From: Brevundimonas sp.
GTDB lineage: Bacteria > Pseudomonadota > Alphaproteobacteria > Caulobacterales > Caulobacteraceae
Direction of reading: 5' to 3'
Length of the DNA stretch: 64,000 nt
NCBI RefSeq assembly: GCF_030656255.1
Contig: NZ_JAUSOE010000049.1
Location: forward strand, 1-64,000
Below the pieces are notes generated by a model. That model did not search any database. It worked only from the letters and a program-made list of their open reading frames with translations, and had not been told where the DNA came from. Both the position numbers and the translations under genes were made by a program. Below are positions 48,881-57,110 of this stretch, in pieces (positions within the stretch are counted from its first letter, which is position 1; each line of letters opens with the position of its first letter).

Positions 48881-50011
48881 TCAAACGGTCGCGGATCTTT
48901 CCATCATCTGGCGGAAGGCGCGAGCCGCCGAATGGCTGTTCATCGGCGTGGCGGTCCAGCCGCCGGCGCCGGGCAGGCCGTCGGTCAGCTTGCGCAGCTC
49001 GACCAGGACGGAGGCGAAAACCGCCTTGTCCAGGCCGACAGCGGTGCAGGCCAGATAAAGCGGTTCTGCGGTCGATGAGTGGATCGCGGCCCGGACCTGG
49101 GCGGGGCTGAAGCCGCCCAACTGGCCCAGAGCCTGTTCGAACAGGCCGTACCTCTGCTCGCGCAGGGCGCGGATGAGGATGCCGGGACGCAATTGCCCGG
49201 CCGCCTGCAGCTTATCGACCAGGCGACGCTCCATCTCCTGTCGTTCGCGATCCTCGGCGTTGCGGCCGTTCGGCAGGGGGCGCCAGACCGGGGTGCGGGA
49301 CGCCTTGGCGGACGCTTCCCGCACGGCGGCGTTCAACAGTCGGTCGTCGATCTGGAACCGTTCGCCGATCGACTGGCGCAAGGCCTGGCCGACCCATTGA
49401 TACAGTTCCTGCGCCAGACCCTCGCTGAGCCGGGGATGGCGCGCCAGAGGGGCGCGCAATCCGGCGATGCGGCGGGAATGTTCGACCAGGCGGTGCATGG
49501 CGGCCTCGCCGATCTCGGCGCTGCGGTTGGAGGCCAGGGCGGTCATGGTGACGGGATCTGCGCGATCCAGAATGGCGTCCACGACGCCGCCCGACAGATT
49601 GGGGCGGCGGGCCACGGCGATCTGGTGTTCCAGCGTGGTCTCGACCAGGACGCGGATCAGGGCGGCGTCCTTCAGCAGGGGGCTGGCGGCGATGACCGGT
49701 GCGGCGATGTCGATTTCGTCCAGCGCCAGCATGTCGATCAGCGCCGGCGGGGCCCAGTCGGCTTGGGCCAGGCGTTCGGACAGCTGCCTGCGGATCTCGT
49801 GCTCGGCCTGGGCGGCCAGGGTCAGGAAGATCTCGCCTAGGGCGGCCGGTAAGGGCGTGGCCGGCGCGGCGCTTTCACACAGGGCGATGACGCCCATCAA
49901 CAGGCGGTGACGATCATCTGGAGCCTTGCTGCGGGCCAGATCGACAAGGTCCTGCGGAGACAGATCTCTCTGCGTCTCGGAGGTGGTCCTCAGTTGAACG
50001 ACAGCGGACAC
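48881..50011 (-). CDS. DUF2336 domain protein (second copy)
   Basis: A 376-residue DUF2336 protein, paralogous to the 46309 gene. I start it at the GTG 50011 (GGGAG upstream, MSAVVQLRTTSETQRDLS), because the frame further upstream is unconserved and runs into the aldolase leader. The helical-repeat core includes LAQADWAPPALIDMLALDEIDIAAPVIAASPLL and HQIAVARRPNLSGGVVDAILDRAD. It stands 32 bases before nadK on the same strand. Function unknown. Confidence 0.8.
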   Translation of the reverse strand: MSAVVQLRTTSETQRDLSPQDLVDLARSKAPDDRHRLLMGVIALCESAAPATPLPAALGEIFLTLAAQAEHEIRRQLSERLAQADWAPPALIDMLALDEIDIAAPVIAASPLLKDAALIRVLVETTLEHQIAVARRPNLSGGVVDAILDRADPVTMTALASNRSAEIGEAAMHRLVEHSRRIAGLRAPLARHPRLSEGLAQELYQWVGQALRQSIGERFQIDDRLLNAAVREASAKASRTPVWRPLPNGRNAEDRERQEMERRLVDKLQAAGQLRPGILIRALREQRYGLFEQALGQLGGFSPAQVRAAIHSSTAEPLYLACTAVGLDKAVFASVLVELRKLTDGLPGAGGWTATPMNSHSAARAFRQMMERSATV

Positions 50012-50198
50012 GGCGACTCCCGGACGCAGCAAACTCTCGTGATCATCATGCGGGTGCGGCGTGAAGACGCGGTTAACAGAATCTGAAACGCGACGGTTAA
50101 TCCCCGTACGGGCAGGCTTACAGCCGCTTGACGGGCCGACGATGGAGGGAGACGCTGGAGCAAAGCCCAGCAGAGGCTCTGCCATAAAGGAGGAACCC

Positions 50199-50963
50199 AT
50201 GGCCGACGGCGCCCATCCCGTATTGAAATCCCGCGTGTCCGAGGCCGAATGGCAGGTGCGTGTTGAACTGGCCGCTCTTTATCGCCTCGTGGCGCTGAAC
50301 GGCTGGGACGATATGATCTTTACCCATATCTCGGCCCGCGTGCCCGGGCCGGAGCACCATTTCCTGATCAATCCCTACGGCTATTATTTTGACGAGATCA
50401 CCGCCTCCTCACTGGTCAAGGTCGATCTGGAGGGGAACGTCGTTCAGGAGACGACCGACTTCATCAATCCGGCCGGCTTCACCATCCATTCGGCGGTCCA
50501 TGCAGCCCGCGAGGACGCGAAGTTCGTCATCCACCTGCATACGGTCAGCGGGGTCGGGGTGGCCGCCCAACAGCATGGGTTACTGCCGATCAGTCAGAAC
50601 GCGTGTTTACTACAGCATCAGGTTGCGTATCATGGGTATGAGGGGTTGGCCCTGAACCATGACGAGCGCGAACGTCTGGTGGCTGACCTGGGGGACAAGC
50701 CGCTGATGCTGTTGAGAAATCATGGCACTCTGGCGGTCGGGGAAACAGCGGCGCAGGCATGGATCGGGATATTCTTCCTGGAGAGGGCCTGCGCGCAGCA
50801 GGTGGCCGCGCTGTCGGGCGGGCGCGAACACGTGCTGATCGCGCCGGATCACGCCCAGGCCGAAACCAAGGAACAGGGTCGGGGCATCGGCTTCATCTCG
50901 GCCCTGGCCTGGCCGGGCGCCCTGCGTCAGCTGAACCGGAAGTCGCCCGGCTACGACGCCTGA
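50199..50963 (+). CDS. Class II aldolase/adducin family protein
   Basis: A 254-residue cytoplasmic protein starting at the ATG 50199 after an excellent AAAGGAGG. Family motifs: GWDDMIFTHISARVPG, HHFLINPYGYYFDEITASSLVKVDLEGN, HSAVHAAREDAKFVIHLHT, which holds His metal ligands, and LLRNHGTLAVGETAAQA. Relatives act as aldolases or epimerases on small phosphosugars, or as catalytically inactive adducin-like proteins. The substrate cannot be named. Its stop overlaps the presumed CTG start of the next gene by 4 bases. Confidence 0.88.
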   Translation: MADGAHPVLKSRVSEAEWQVRVELAALYRLVALNGWDDMIFTHISARVPGPEHHFLINPYGYYFDEITASSLVKVDLEGNVVQETTDFINPAGFTIHSAVHAAREDAKFVIHLHTVSGVGVAAQQHGLLPISQNACLLQHQVAYHGYEGLALNHDERERLVADLGDKPLMLLRNHGTLAVGETAAQAWIGIFFLERACAQQVAALSGGREHVLIAPDHAQAETKEQGRGIGFISALAWPGALRQLNRKSPGYDA

Positions 50964-51748
50964 AGGCCGGCGGGGCGTTCTGCGCCCTGGCGGTCGTCGT
51001 CGCTCTGAGCGGAGGTCTGGCCGAACAGGCCTCCGCCGGGGCCTGGACCCAGCCCAAGGGGCGGGGACAGGCGATCGTCAAATACGAGACTATGCGCGCC
51101 GAAACGGGCTTCGATCCTTCAGGCGAAGAACTGCCTCTGGGCGCCGACCGCACCGATACGACGCTGGGTCTGTTCGCCGAATACGGGCTGACGGATCGTC
51201 TGAGCCTACAACTGAAGGCCGATTGGCAGCAGGGGGAGGACGCCTTCGTCGATTATGAAGGGCGAGGACCGATCGAGGTCGGGGCGACCTGGCAGGTCTG
51301 GCGCGACGATCACAATGCCGTCAGTCTTTACGGCGGTTACACCCGTGCGGGCGAGGGACGGAACGCCGGCTACGCCGCGCCGGGCGTCGGCGAACACGAC
51401 TGGGAGGCGCGGGTCTCAGCGGGTCGGTCCTTCGGCGATGTCGGCGCGCGCTGGGGCATGGATCAGTCCTTTGTAGAGCTTCAGGTCGCCCGTCGGCTGC
51501 GCGACGGCCTGCCTCATGAAACCCGCGTGGACGCTACTCTGGGCGGCCGTATTGGGGGCGAATGGCTGGTGATGGGTCAGGCATTCGGCGGCGCGGCGGA
51601 CGGCGGCGCACGTTGGTTGTCGCTTGAGGCGTCCGTGGTGCGCGACCTAGGCGGATGGAGCATCCAGGCTGGTTGGCGTCAGACGGTCGCGGGTCGGGAG
51701 ACGGCCATAGCCCACGGGCCGGTTGTGGCGATCTGGCGCAGGTTCTGA
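50960..51748 (+). CDS. Outer-membrane beta-barrel-like protein with apparent CTG start
   Basis: The coding frame opens directly at the aldolase stop and no ATG, GTG or TTG is found before the signal peptide (KAGGAFCALAVVVALSGGLAEQASAGA). The only sensible start is CTG at 50960, overlapping the TGA as CTGA, so translation would be coupled to the aldolase. From there the 262-residue product has a signal peptide and alternating barrel-like strands (AIVKYETMRAE, TLGLFAEYGLTDRLSLQLKADW, NAVSLYGGYTRAGEG) and ends in VVAIWRRF, with a terminal Phe. Family not recognised. A sequencing error near the start is an alternative. Confidence 0.65.
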   Translation: MKAGGAFCALAVVVALSGGLAEQASAGAWTQPKGRGQAIVKYETMRAETGFDPSGEELPLGADRTDTTLGLFAEYGLTDRLSLQLKADWQQGEDAFVDYEGRGPIEVGATWQVWRDDHNAVSLYGGYTRAGEGRNAGYAAPGVGEHDWEARVSAGRSFGDVGARWGMDQSFVELQVARRLRDGLPHETRVDATLGGRIGGEWLVMGQAFGGAADGGARWLSLEASVVRDLGGWSIQAGWRQTVAGRETAIAHGPVVAIWRRF

Positions 51749-51860
51749 GAATAATCCCAGCGACGGATTTCAACGTAGACGACGTTACCAATAGGTAATG
51801 TTGCGCATGGCGGAGAGAAGCCGCTAAGCGTGCGCGTCCTCTGAATTGAAAGACCGTTGC

Positions 51861-52961
51861 GTGATAAAACGCCACTTTTTCCTGATCGCCGCGGCTGTTC
51901 TGCTGGGGCTGATGGTGCTGGCCGCTGTGCTGAAAGTCGCCTTTGCAGACGACGAGGCCGCCGGCCCGCCAGGCGGGGCGCGGCGCGGGGCCCAGCAGGT
52001 GTCAGAAGCCACCGTGTCCCAGCGGTCCTTCTCGGACCAGATCCGCGTCCTGGGCGTGGCGCGGGGGCAGCGGTCGGTCAACATCACCTCGTCCACGACC
52101 GAACTGATCACCCGCGTCCTGTTCACCGACGGCCAGACGGTGTCGGCAGGCGCGCCCCTGGTCGAACTGCAGGCCCGTGAAGAGGACGCGGACATCATCG
52201 AGGCCCGCGCCAACGTCGCCCAGGCCCAACGCGAGTATGACCGCTACAAGGCCCTGGCGGATCGCGGGATCGCGCCGCAGGTCCTGTTGGAACAGGCTGA
52301 AACAGCGCTGGAGACCGCGCGCGCCTCGTTACAGGCGGCGCAGGCGCGCCGTGGCGATCGGGTCATTCGCGCGCCCTTCGCCGGGACCCTGGGCCTGACC
52401 ACGATCACGCCAGGCACACTGATCAATCCGGGCGCAGTCATCGCGACCCTGGACGACACATCGACCATCCGCGTCGATTTCCCCTTGCCAGAGCGTTACC
52501 TCAACGTCCTGCGCCCCGGCGCGTCGATCACAGCGACGGCCGACGCCTATGGCGAGACGCCGTTCCAGGGGCGGATCGCCCTGATCGACACGCGCGTGAA
52601 CGAAACCACCCGCGCTGCCACGGCCCGCGCCGAGTTTCCCAATCCCGGCGGCCGCATCCGCCCCGGCATGCTGCTGCGCGTCGTGGTCCAGCAGGGCCAG
52701 CGCCAGGCGCCGGCCGCGCCTGAATCCGCCGTCCAGTACGAAGGGGCGGGCGCCTTCGTCTATCGCATCGCCGCCGGCGCCGAGGGCTCGACCGCCCAGC
52801 GGGTCGAGATCGTGGCCGGCGCCGTCGAAAACGGCTTCGTCGAGATTCTGTCGGGCGTCGATGTCGGCGACCGGATCGTCGGGTCGGGCCTGAACCGGAT
52901 CCAGCCGGGTGCGCCTGTCAGCGTCGCCGGCGCCCAAGGCCAGCGGGCCGCCGCCCGATGA
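51861..52961 (+). CDS. RND efflux periplasmic adaptor subunit
   Basis: Membrane-fusion protein linking the inner-membrane RND pump to an outer-membrane channel. The GTG start at 51861 follows GAAAG and gives 366 residues; a TTG at 51846 is less likely. An N-terminal helix (FFLIAAAVLLGLMVLAAVL) is followed by a biotinyl-lipoyl-like half (LVELQARE...), a long coiled-coil hairpin (ANVAQAQREYDRYKALADRGIAP..., LETARASLQAAQARR), a beta-barrel domain and a C-terminal Ala-rich end. Its stop overlaps the pump gene by 4 bases (ATGA). Confidence 0.93.
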   Translation: MIKRHFFLIAAAVLLGLMVLAAVLKVAFADDEAAGPPGGARRGAQQVSEATVSQRSFSDQIRVLGVARGQRSVNITSSTTELITRVLFTDGQTVSAGAPLVELQAREEDADIIEARANVAQAQREYDRYKALADRGIAPQVLLEQAETALETARASLQAAQARRGDRVIRAPFAGTLGLTTITPGTLINPGAVIATLDDTSTIRVDFPLPERYLNVLRPGASITATADAYGETPFQGRIALIDTRVNETTRAATARAEFPNPGGRIRPGMLLRVVVQQGQRQAPAAPESAVQYEGAGAFVYRIAAGAEGSTAQRVEIVAGAVENGFVEILSGVDVGDRIVGSGLNRIQPGAPVSVAGAQGQRAAAR

Positions 52962-55900
52962 TGCTTTCCGATGTCTCGGTCCGGCGCCCGGTCTTTGCGG
53001 CGGTCGCCGCCATCGTCCTGTGCGTGATCGGGGCCGCCGCCTTCTTCTTCCTGCCCGTGCGCGAGCTGCCGGACGTGGATCCGCCCATCGTCTCGGTCAA
53101 CACCTCGTACGCCGGGGCGTCGGCCGAGGTGATCGAGAGCCGGATCACTGAGCCCATCGAGCAGCAGATCGCCGGCATCCAGGGCGTCGAACGCATCAAC
53201 TCGACCAGCCGCGACGGCCGGTCGAACGTGAACATCGAGTTCTCGCTGGACCGCAATATCGACGACGCCGCCAATGACGTGCGCGACCGCGTCAGCCGCG
53301 TCGTGGGCCGCCTGCCGGACCAGGCCGATTCTCCGGAAGTGGCCAAGGCCGATTCCGACAGCCAACCGATCATCATCGTCTTCCTGCGCTCGACGAGCAT
53401 GAACCGGCTTCAGTTGACCGACTATGCCGACCGCTATCTGGTGGACCGGATGGCGACCGTGCCGGGCGTGGCCCAGGTCAACATCTATGGCGAGCAACGC
53501 TATTCGATGCGGATCTGGCTGGATTCCGCCGCAATGGCCGCGCGCGGCTTGACGGTCACCGACGTCGAAACCGCCCTGACCAACCAGAACGTCGAACTGC
53601 CCGCAGGTTCGCTGGAATCGACGGACAAGGACTATACCGTGCGGGTGGCCCGCACCTACGCCCGGCCTGACGACTTCCGCCAGTTGCCCATCGGCACCCG
53701 AGGCTCCGCCTCCGCCTCGGCCACTGTGGCGACCGGGACGGGCAGCGGCTCGTCGGCCATCATCCAGGGCCAACCGACCTATGTGACGCGCCTGGGCGAT
53801 ATCGCCCGGGTCGAGGAGGCGCCCGAGGAATCACGTCGTCTGTTCCGCGGCAACAGCCTGGACCAGATCGGTCTGGCCGTGACCCGTCAGGCCCAGTCGA
53901 ACGACCTGGCCATCTCTGACGGCGTCCACCAGATGATCGACGAGATCCGGCCCAGCCTGCCGCCGGGCGTGACGCTGGAGATCGGGTCGGACAACTCCGT
54001 CTTCACCTCACACGCCATCGACGAGGTCTGGATCACCATCGGCATCTCGATGGCCCTGGTGGCCCTGGTCAACTTCATCTTCCTGGGCAGTCTGCGCGCC
54101 GCCCTGATCCCGTCCATCGTGGCGCCTATCTGCCTGCTGGCGACCTTCATCGTCCTCGCGCCCCTGGGCTTCTCGCTGAACCTGCTGACGCTGCTGGCCC
54201 TGGTTCTGGCCATCGGCCTGGTGGTCGATGACGCCATCGTTGTGGTCGAGAACATCCAGCGTCGTCTGGACCATGGCGAGCCGCCCCTGGTCGCGGCCGA
54301 ACGGGGCGCTCGCCAGGTCTTCTTCGCTGTCGTGGCCACCACCATCGTCCTGTTGTCGGTGTTCGCGCCTTTGCTGTTCCTGCCCGGCTATGTGGGGCGT
54401 CTGTTCGTCGAACTGGCGGCGGCCATCGCCGCCTCCGTGGCCTTCTCGGCCTTCTTGGCGCTGAGCCTCTCGCCGATGCTGGCCTCCAAGATCCTGAAGC
54501 CGGCCCATGGCGGCGGCTGGGTCGCGCGCCGCGTCGACTGGGGCATGGACCGATTGAAGACCTCGTACGCGCGGTCGCTGGACATGCTGTTGGGCAAGCG
54601 GATCGCCGTCATCGGCGTCGGCGCCCTGATCGCCCTGGTGGCGGCGGGTGCAGGCGGCATCTTCCTGGTCCTGCCGAACGAACTGGTGCCGGACGAAGAT
54701 CGGGGCCGGGTCACGGTGCGCGTCGCCGGACCTGAGGGGGCGGGCTTCGACTATACCCGCAAGATCATGATGGGATTGGAACCCCTGCTGGCCGAGTACA
54801 AGGCCAGCGGCGAGGCGGCCTCCTATCTGATCTCGGCGCCCGGCTTCGGCGGCGGCAGCTTTAACTCCGGCAACGGCGTGTTGAACCTCGCCGACTGGTC
54901 GATGCGGGACCGCACGGCCGCCGAGATCGCCCAGGAGCTGAACGGCAAGCTGCGTGGCCAGACGGACGCCCAGGTCAACGCCTCGACCCCCGGCGCCTTC
55001 CAGCGCGGGGGCGGCAACTCCAACTCGGTCGAGCTGATCGCCACGGGGACCGATTATCAGCAGATCTACAACTGGCTTCAGCCCCTGCTGACAGCGGCCC
55101 AGGCCAATCCAGGCTTCTCGCGTCCACGGCTGAATTACGAACCCAATTCGCCGCGTCTGCTGGTTGATGTCGATCCGCAGAAGGCCGCGGCGCTGGGCGT
55201 TTCGTCCCAGTCCATCGGGCGGACGCTGGAGACCATGTTCGGATCGCGGACGGCCACCACCTACATCAAGGGCGGGCAGGAGTATGACGTCATCCTGCAG
55301 ACCGACCGCGACAACCGTCGCGAAGTGGCCGATCTGGAAGCGCTTTATGTCTCCACGGGCGCGGGCCAGCTTGTGCCCCTGTCAGCGGTGGTGACGACCA
55401 AGACCTCGGGCGACACGCCGGATCGTCGGCGTCTGGATCGCCAGCGGTCGATCTCGCTTCAGGCCGATCTGAACCCCGGCATGACGATCGACGACGCGAT
55501 CCAGTTCCTCAGCGCCGAGGCGGCCAAACAACCGACGGGCGGGGTGATCACCCAGTGGGGCGGCGCGGCGCGCGATCAGCAGGAGGCGGGCGGCGCGGTG
55601 CTGGCGGCCTTCGGTCTGGCGCTGTTGCTGGTCTTCCTGGTGCTGGCGGCCCAGTTCGAGAGCTGGATCACCCCGGCGGTCATCATGCTGACGGTGCCGC
55701 TGGCGGCGGCGGGCGGTCTGTTCGGCCTGCTGATGGCCGGGTCCAGCCTGAACATCTACAGCCAGATCGGCCTGATCATCCTGATCGGGGTGGCTGCCAA
55801 GAACGGCATCCTGATCGTGGAGTTCGCCAACCAGTTGCGCGACCAGGGGCGGTCGATCCGCGAGGCGATCATCGAGTCGTCGTCGCTTCGCCTGCGGCCG

Positions 55901-56167
55901 ATCATCATGACCTCCATCGCCACCGCATTCGGCGCCCTGCCGCTGGTGCTATGGCAGGGGGCGGGCGCCGGCAGCCGTCAGACCATCGGCGTGGTGATCT
56001 TCACCGGCGCCATCTTCGCCACCGTCCTGACCCTGTTCGTCGTGCCTGTGATCTATGGCGTCCTGGCGCGCTTCACCAAGTCGCCGGAATGGACCGCCCG
56101 CAAGATTGAGGAGTGGGAGGCCCAGGAGATGCGCGAGGGCGGACCCAAACCCATCGAGGAGGGCTGA
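52958..56167 (+). CDS. RND multidrug efflux permease (HAE1 type)
   Basis: A 1069-residue inner-membrane pump that uses the proton gradient to expel drugs or other hydrophobic compounds. The N-terminus (SVRRPVFAAVAAIVLCVIGAAAFFFLPVRELPDVDPPIV) is typical of HAE1 pumps. The proton-relay helix IV includes LVLAIGLVVDDAIVVVENI, and a matching second-half helix reads VFLVLAAQFESWITP and GVAAKNGILIVEFANQLRDQG. Large periplasmic loops follow helices 1 and 7. No regulator or outer-membrane channel gene is adjacent, so a general TolC-like channel is presumably used. Confidence 0.96.
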   Translation: MMLSDVSVRRPVFAAVAAIVLCVIGAAAFFFLPVRELPDVDPPIVSVNTSYAGASAEVIESRITEPIEQQIAGIQGVERINSTSRDGRSNVNIEFSLDRNIDDAANDVRDRVSRVVGRLPDQADSPEVAKADSDSQPIIIVFLRSTSMNRLQLTDYADRYLVDRMATVPGVAQVNIYGEQRYSMRIWLDSAAMAARGLTVTDVETALTNQNVELPAGSLESTDKDYTVRVARTYARPDDFRQLPIGTRGSASASATVATGTGSGSSAIIQGQPTYVTRLGDIARVEEAPEESRRLFRGNSLDQIGLAVTRQAQSNDLAISDGVHQMIDEIRPSLPPGVTLEIGSDNSVFTSHAIDEVWITIGISMALVALVNFIFLGSLRAALIPSIVAPICLLATFIVLAPLGFSLNLLTLLALVLAIGLVVDDAIVVVENIQRRLDHGEPPLVAAERGARQVFFAVVATTIVLLSVFAPLLFLPGYVGRLFVELAAAIAASVAFSAFLALSLSPMLASKILKPAHGGGWVARRVDWGMDRLKTSYARSLDMLLGKRIAVIGVGALIALVAAGAGGIFLVLPNELVPDEDRGRVTVRVAGPEGAGFDYTRKIMMGLEPLLAEYKASGEAASYLISAPGFGGGSFNSGNGVLNLADWSMRDRTAAEIAQELNGKLRGQTDAQVNASTPGAFQRGGGNSNSVELIATGTDYQQIYNWLQPLLTAAQANPGFSRPRLNYEPNSPRLLVDVDPQKAAALGVSSQSIGRTLETMFGSRTATTYIKGGQEYDVILQTDRDNRREVADLEALYVSTGAGQLVPLSAVVTTKTSGDTPDRRRLDRQRSISLQADLNPGMTIDDAIQFLSAEAAKQPTGGVITQWGGAARDQQEAGGAVLAAFGLALLLVFLVLAAQFESWITPAVIMLTVPLAAAGGLFGLLMAGSSLNIYSQIGLIILIGVAAKNGILIVEFANQLRDQGRSIREAIIESSSLRLRPIIMTSIATAFGALPLVLWQGAGAGSRQTIGVVIFTGAIFATVLTLFVVPVIYGVLARFTKSPEWTARKIEEWEAQEMREGGPKPIEEG

Positions 56168-56171
56168 AGGA

Positions 56172-56690
56172 TCAGGAGGCGGGCGCCGCCGGCGTCTGGG
56201 GCTTGTAGCCCGTCTCCACCTTCAGGAAGGCGATGACGTCCCGGCGGTCCGTCGCGTCTGGCAGGCCGGGATAGTTCATCTTGTTGCCGGGCAGGAAGGT
56301 CTTCGGATTCTGCAGCCAGTGGTCCAGCTTTTCGGCGTCCCAGGTGAATTCCGACGTTCGCATGACGTTGGAATAGTTGAAGCGCGGCCGATCTCCCGCC
56401 TTGCGACCGAACACGCCGTACAGGTTCGGCCCCGCCAGATCCGGCCCGTCCTGACCGATCGTGTGGCATGAACGACAGCGGGCGAAGACGCGGCGGCCAT
56501 TGGCCAGATCTCCGGCGTTGTAGGGGGCGGGCAGGGCGGCCAGCAGGCTGGCCTTTTCCGCATCCGTCGCGACGCGCGCCGGCTTGGCCGCCGGTCGGCC
56601 GTCGTCGCCAGCCTTGTTGGGGGCATTGCCCTGACCGCAGGCGGCAAGGGCCAGAATCAAGGGGACGGCGAGGGGGGTGAGACGGCTCAT
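56172..56690 (-). CDS. c-type cytochrome lipoprotein
   Basis: A 172-residue class I cytochrome c. From the ATG at 56690 the signal peptide ends at lipobox LAAC. The haem site is CRSCH (ARCRSCHTIG), and the sixth ligand Met is in GNKMNYPGL (near residue 135). The intervening AGPNLYGVFGRKAG matches short soluble cytochromes of the cytochrome c2 group. It is convergent with the RND operon and divergent from feoAB. It probably shuttles electrons between the bc1 complex and an oxidase. Confidence 0.92.
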   Translation of the reverse strand: MSRLTPLAVPLILALAACGQGNAPNKAGDDGRPAAKPARVATDAEKASLLAALPAPYNAGDLANGRRVFARCRSCHTIGQDGPDLAGPNLYGVFGRKAGDRPRFNYSNVMRTSEFTWDAEKLDHWLQNPKTFLPGNKMNYPGLPDATDRRDVIAFLKVETGYKPQTPAAPAS

Positions 56691-56771
56691 CAAGGGCTCC
56701 AGTTTCGCGCCAGATAGGGGAAACGCCGGGCGCGGCAATTGGTCAAGCTGTCCTGCTGGACGGAAGGGGCG

Positions 56772-56794
56772 CGCACCTGATAATCAGTGTCAAA
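56772..56794 (+). promoter_or_regulatory. Fur box candidate at the start of feoA
   Basis: CACCTGATAATCAGTGTC contains a perfect CTGATAATCAG palindrome with the Fur core TGATAATCA. It overlaps the annotated feoA start codon (GTG 56787), which suggests either Fur control of feoAB at this point or a true start slightly further downstream. Confidence 0.55.
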
Positions 56795-57110
56795 GAAACG
56801 CGGAGTCGCCGGGGGGGCGGCGTCCGCCCGTGCGAGCCTAGATTTGACCGATACCATAAAGCTGAGCCAGGCCCGACGCGGCGATCAAGGCGTCATCACC
56901 CAGGTGGGCGCCCATTGTCATCATCAAGACGAGGCGGTCGAACTGGAGCGCCGCCTGCTTGAACTGGGCTTCGTCGAGGGCGCGCACGTCGAACTGCTGC
57001 ATGAAGGCCTGTTCGGTCGCGATCCCATCGCGATCAAGGTGGACGACATGCGCGTGGCCCTGCGCCGCCACGAGGCCGCCAGCCTGACCATCCGGCTGGA
57101 CGCCGCGTGA
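56787..57110 (+). CDS. feoA: Ferrous iron transport protein FeoA
   Basis: FeoA is an SH3-like cytosolic partner of FeoB. The core (KLSQARRGDQGVITQVGAH, RRLLELGFVEGAHVELLHEG, GRDPIAIKVDDMRVALRRHEAASLTI) matches FeoA. The N-terminal ~19 residues up to DLTDTIKLSQ look extra, and the Fur box overlaps the GTG start, so the start may be the TTG at 56844 (88 residues). The stop overlaps feoB. Confidence 0.85.
   Translation: MSKKRGVAGGAASARASLDLTDTIKLSQARRGDQGVITQVGAHCHHQDEAVELERRLLELGFVEGAHVELLHEGLFGRDPIAIKVDDMRVALRRHEAASLTIRLDAA

Noticed and set aside
50073-50100. TTAA half-sites before the second DUF2336 gene as a CtrA box
   Set aside because: The spacing (24 bases between the two) does not fit TTAA-N7-TTAAC.
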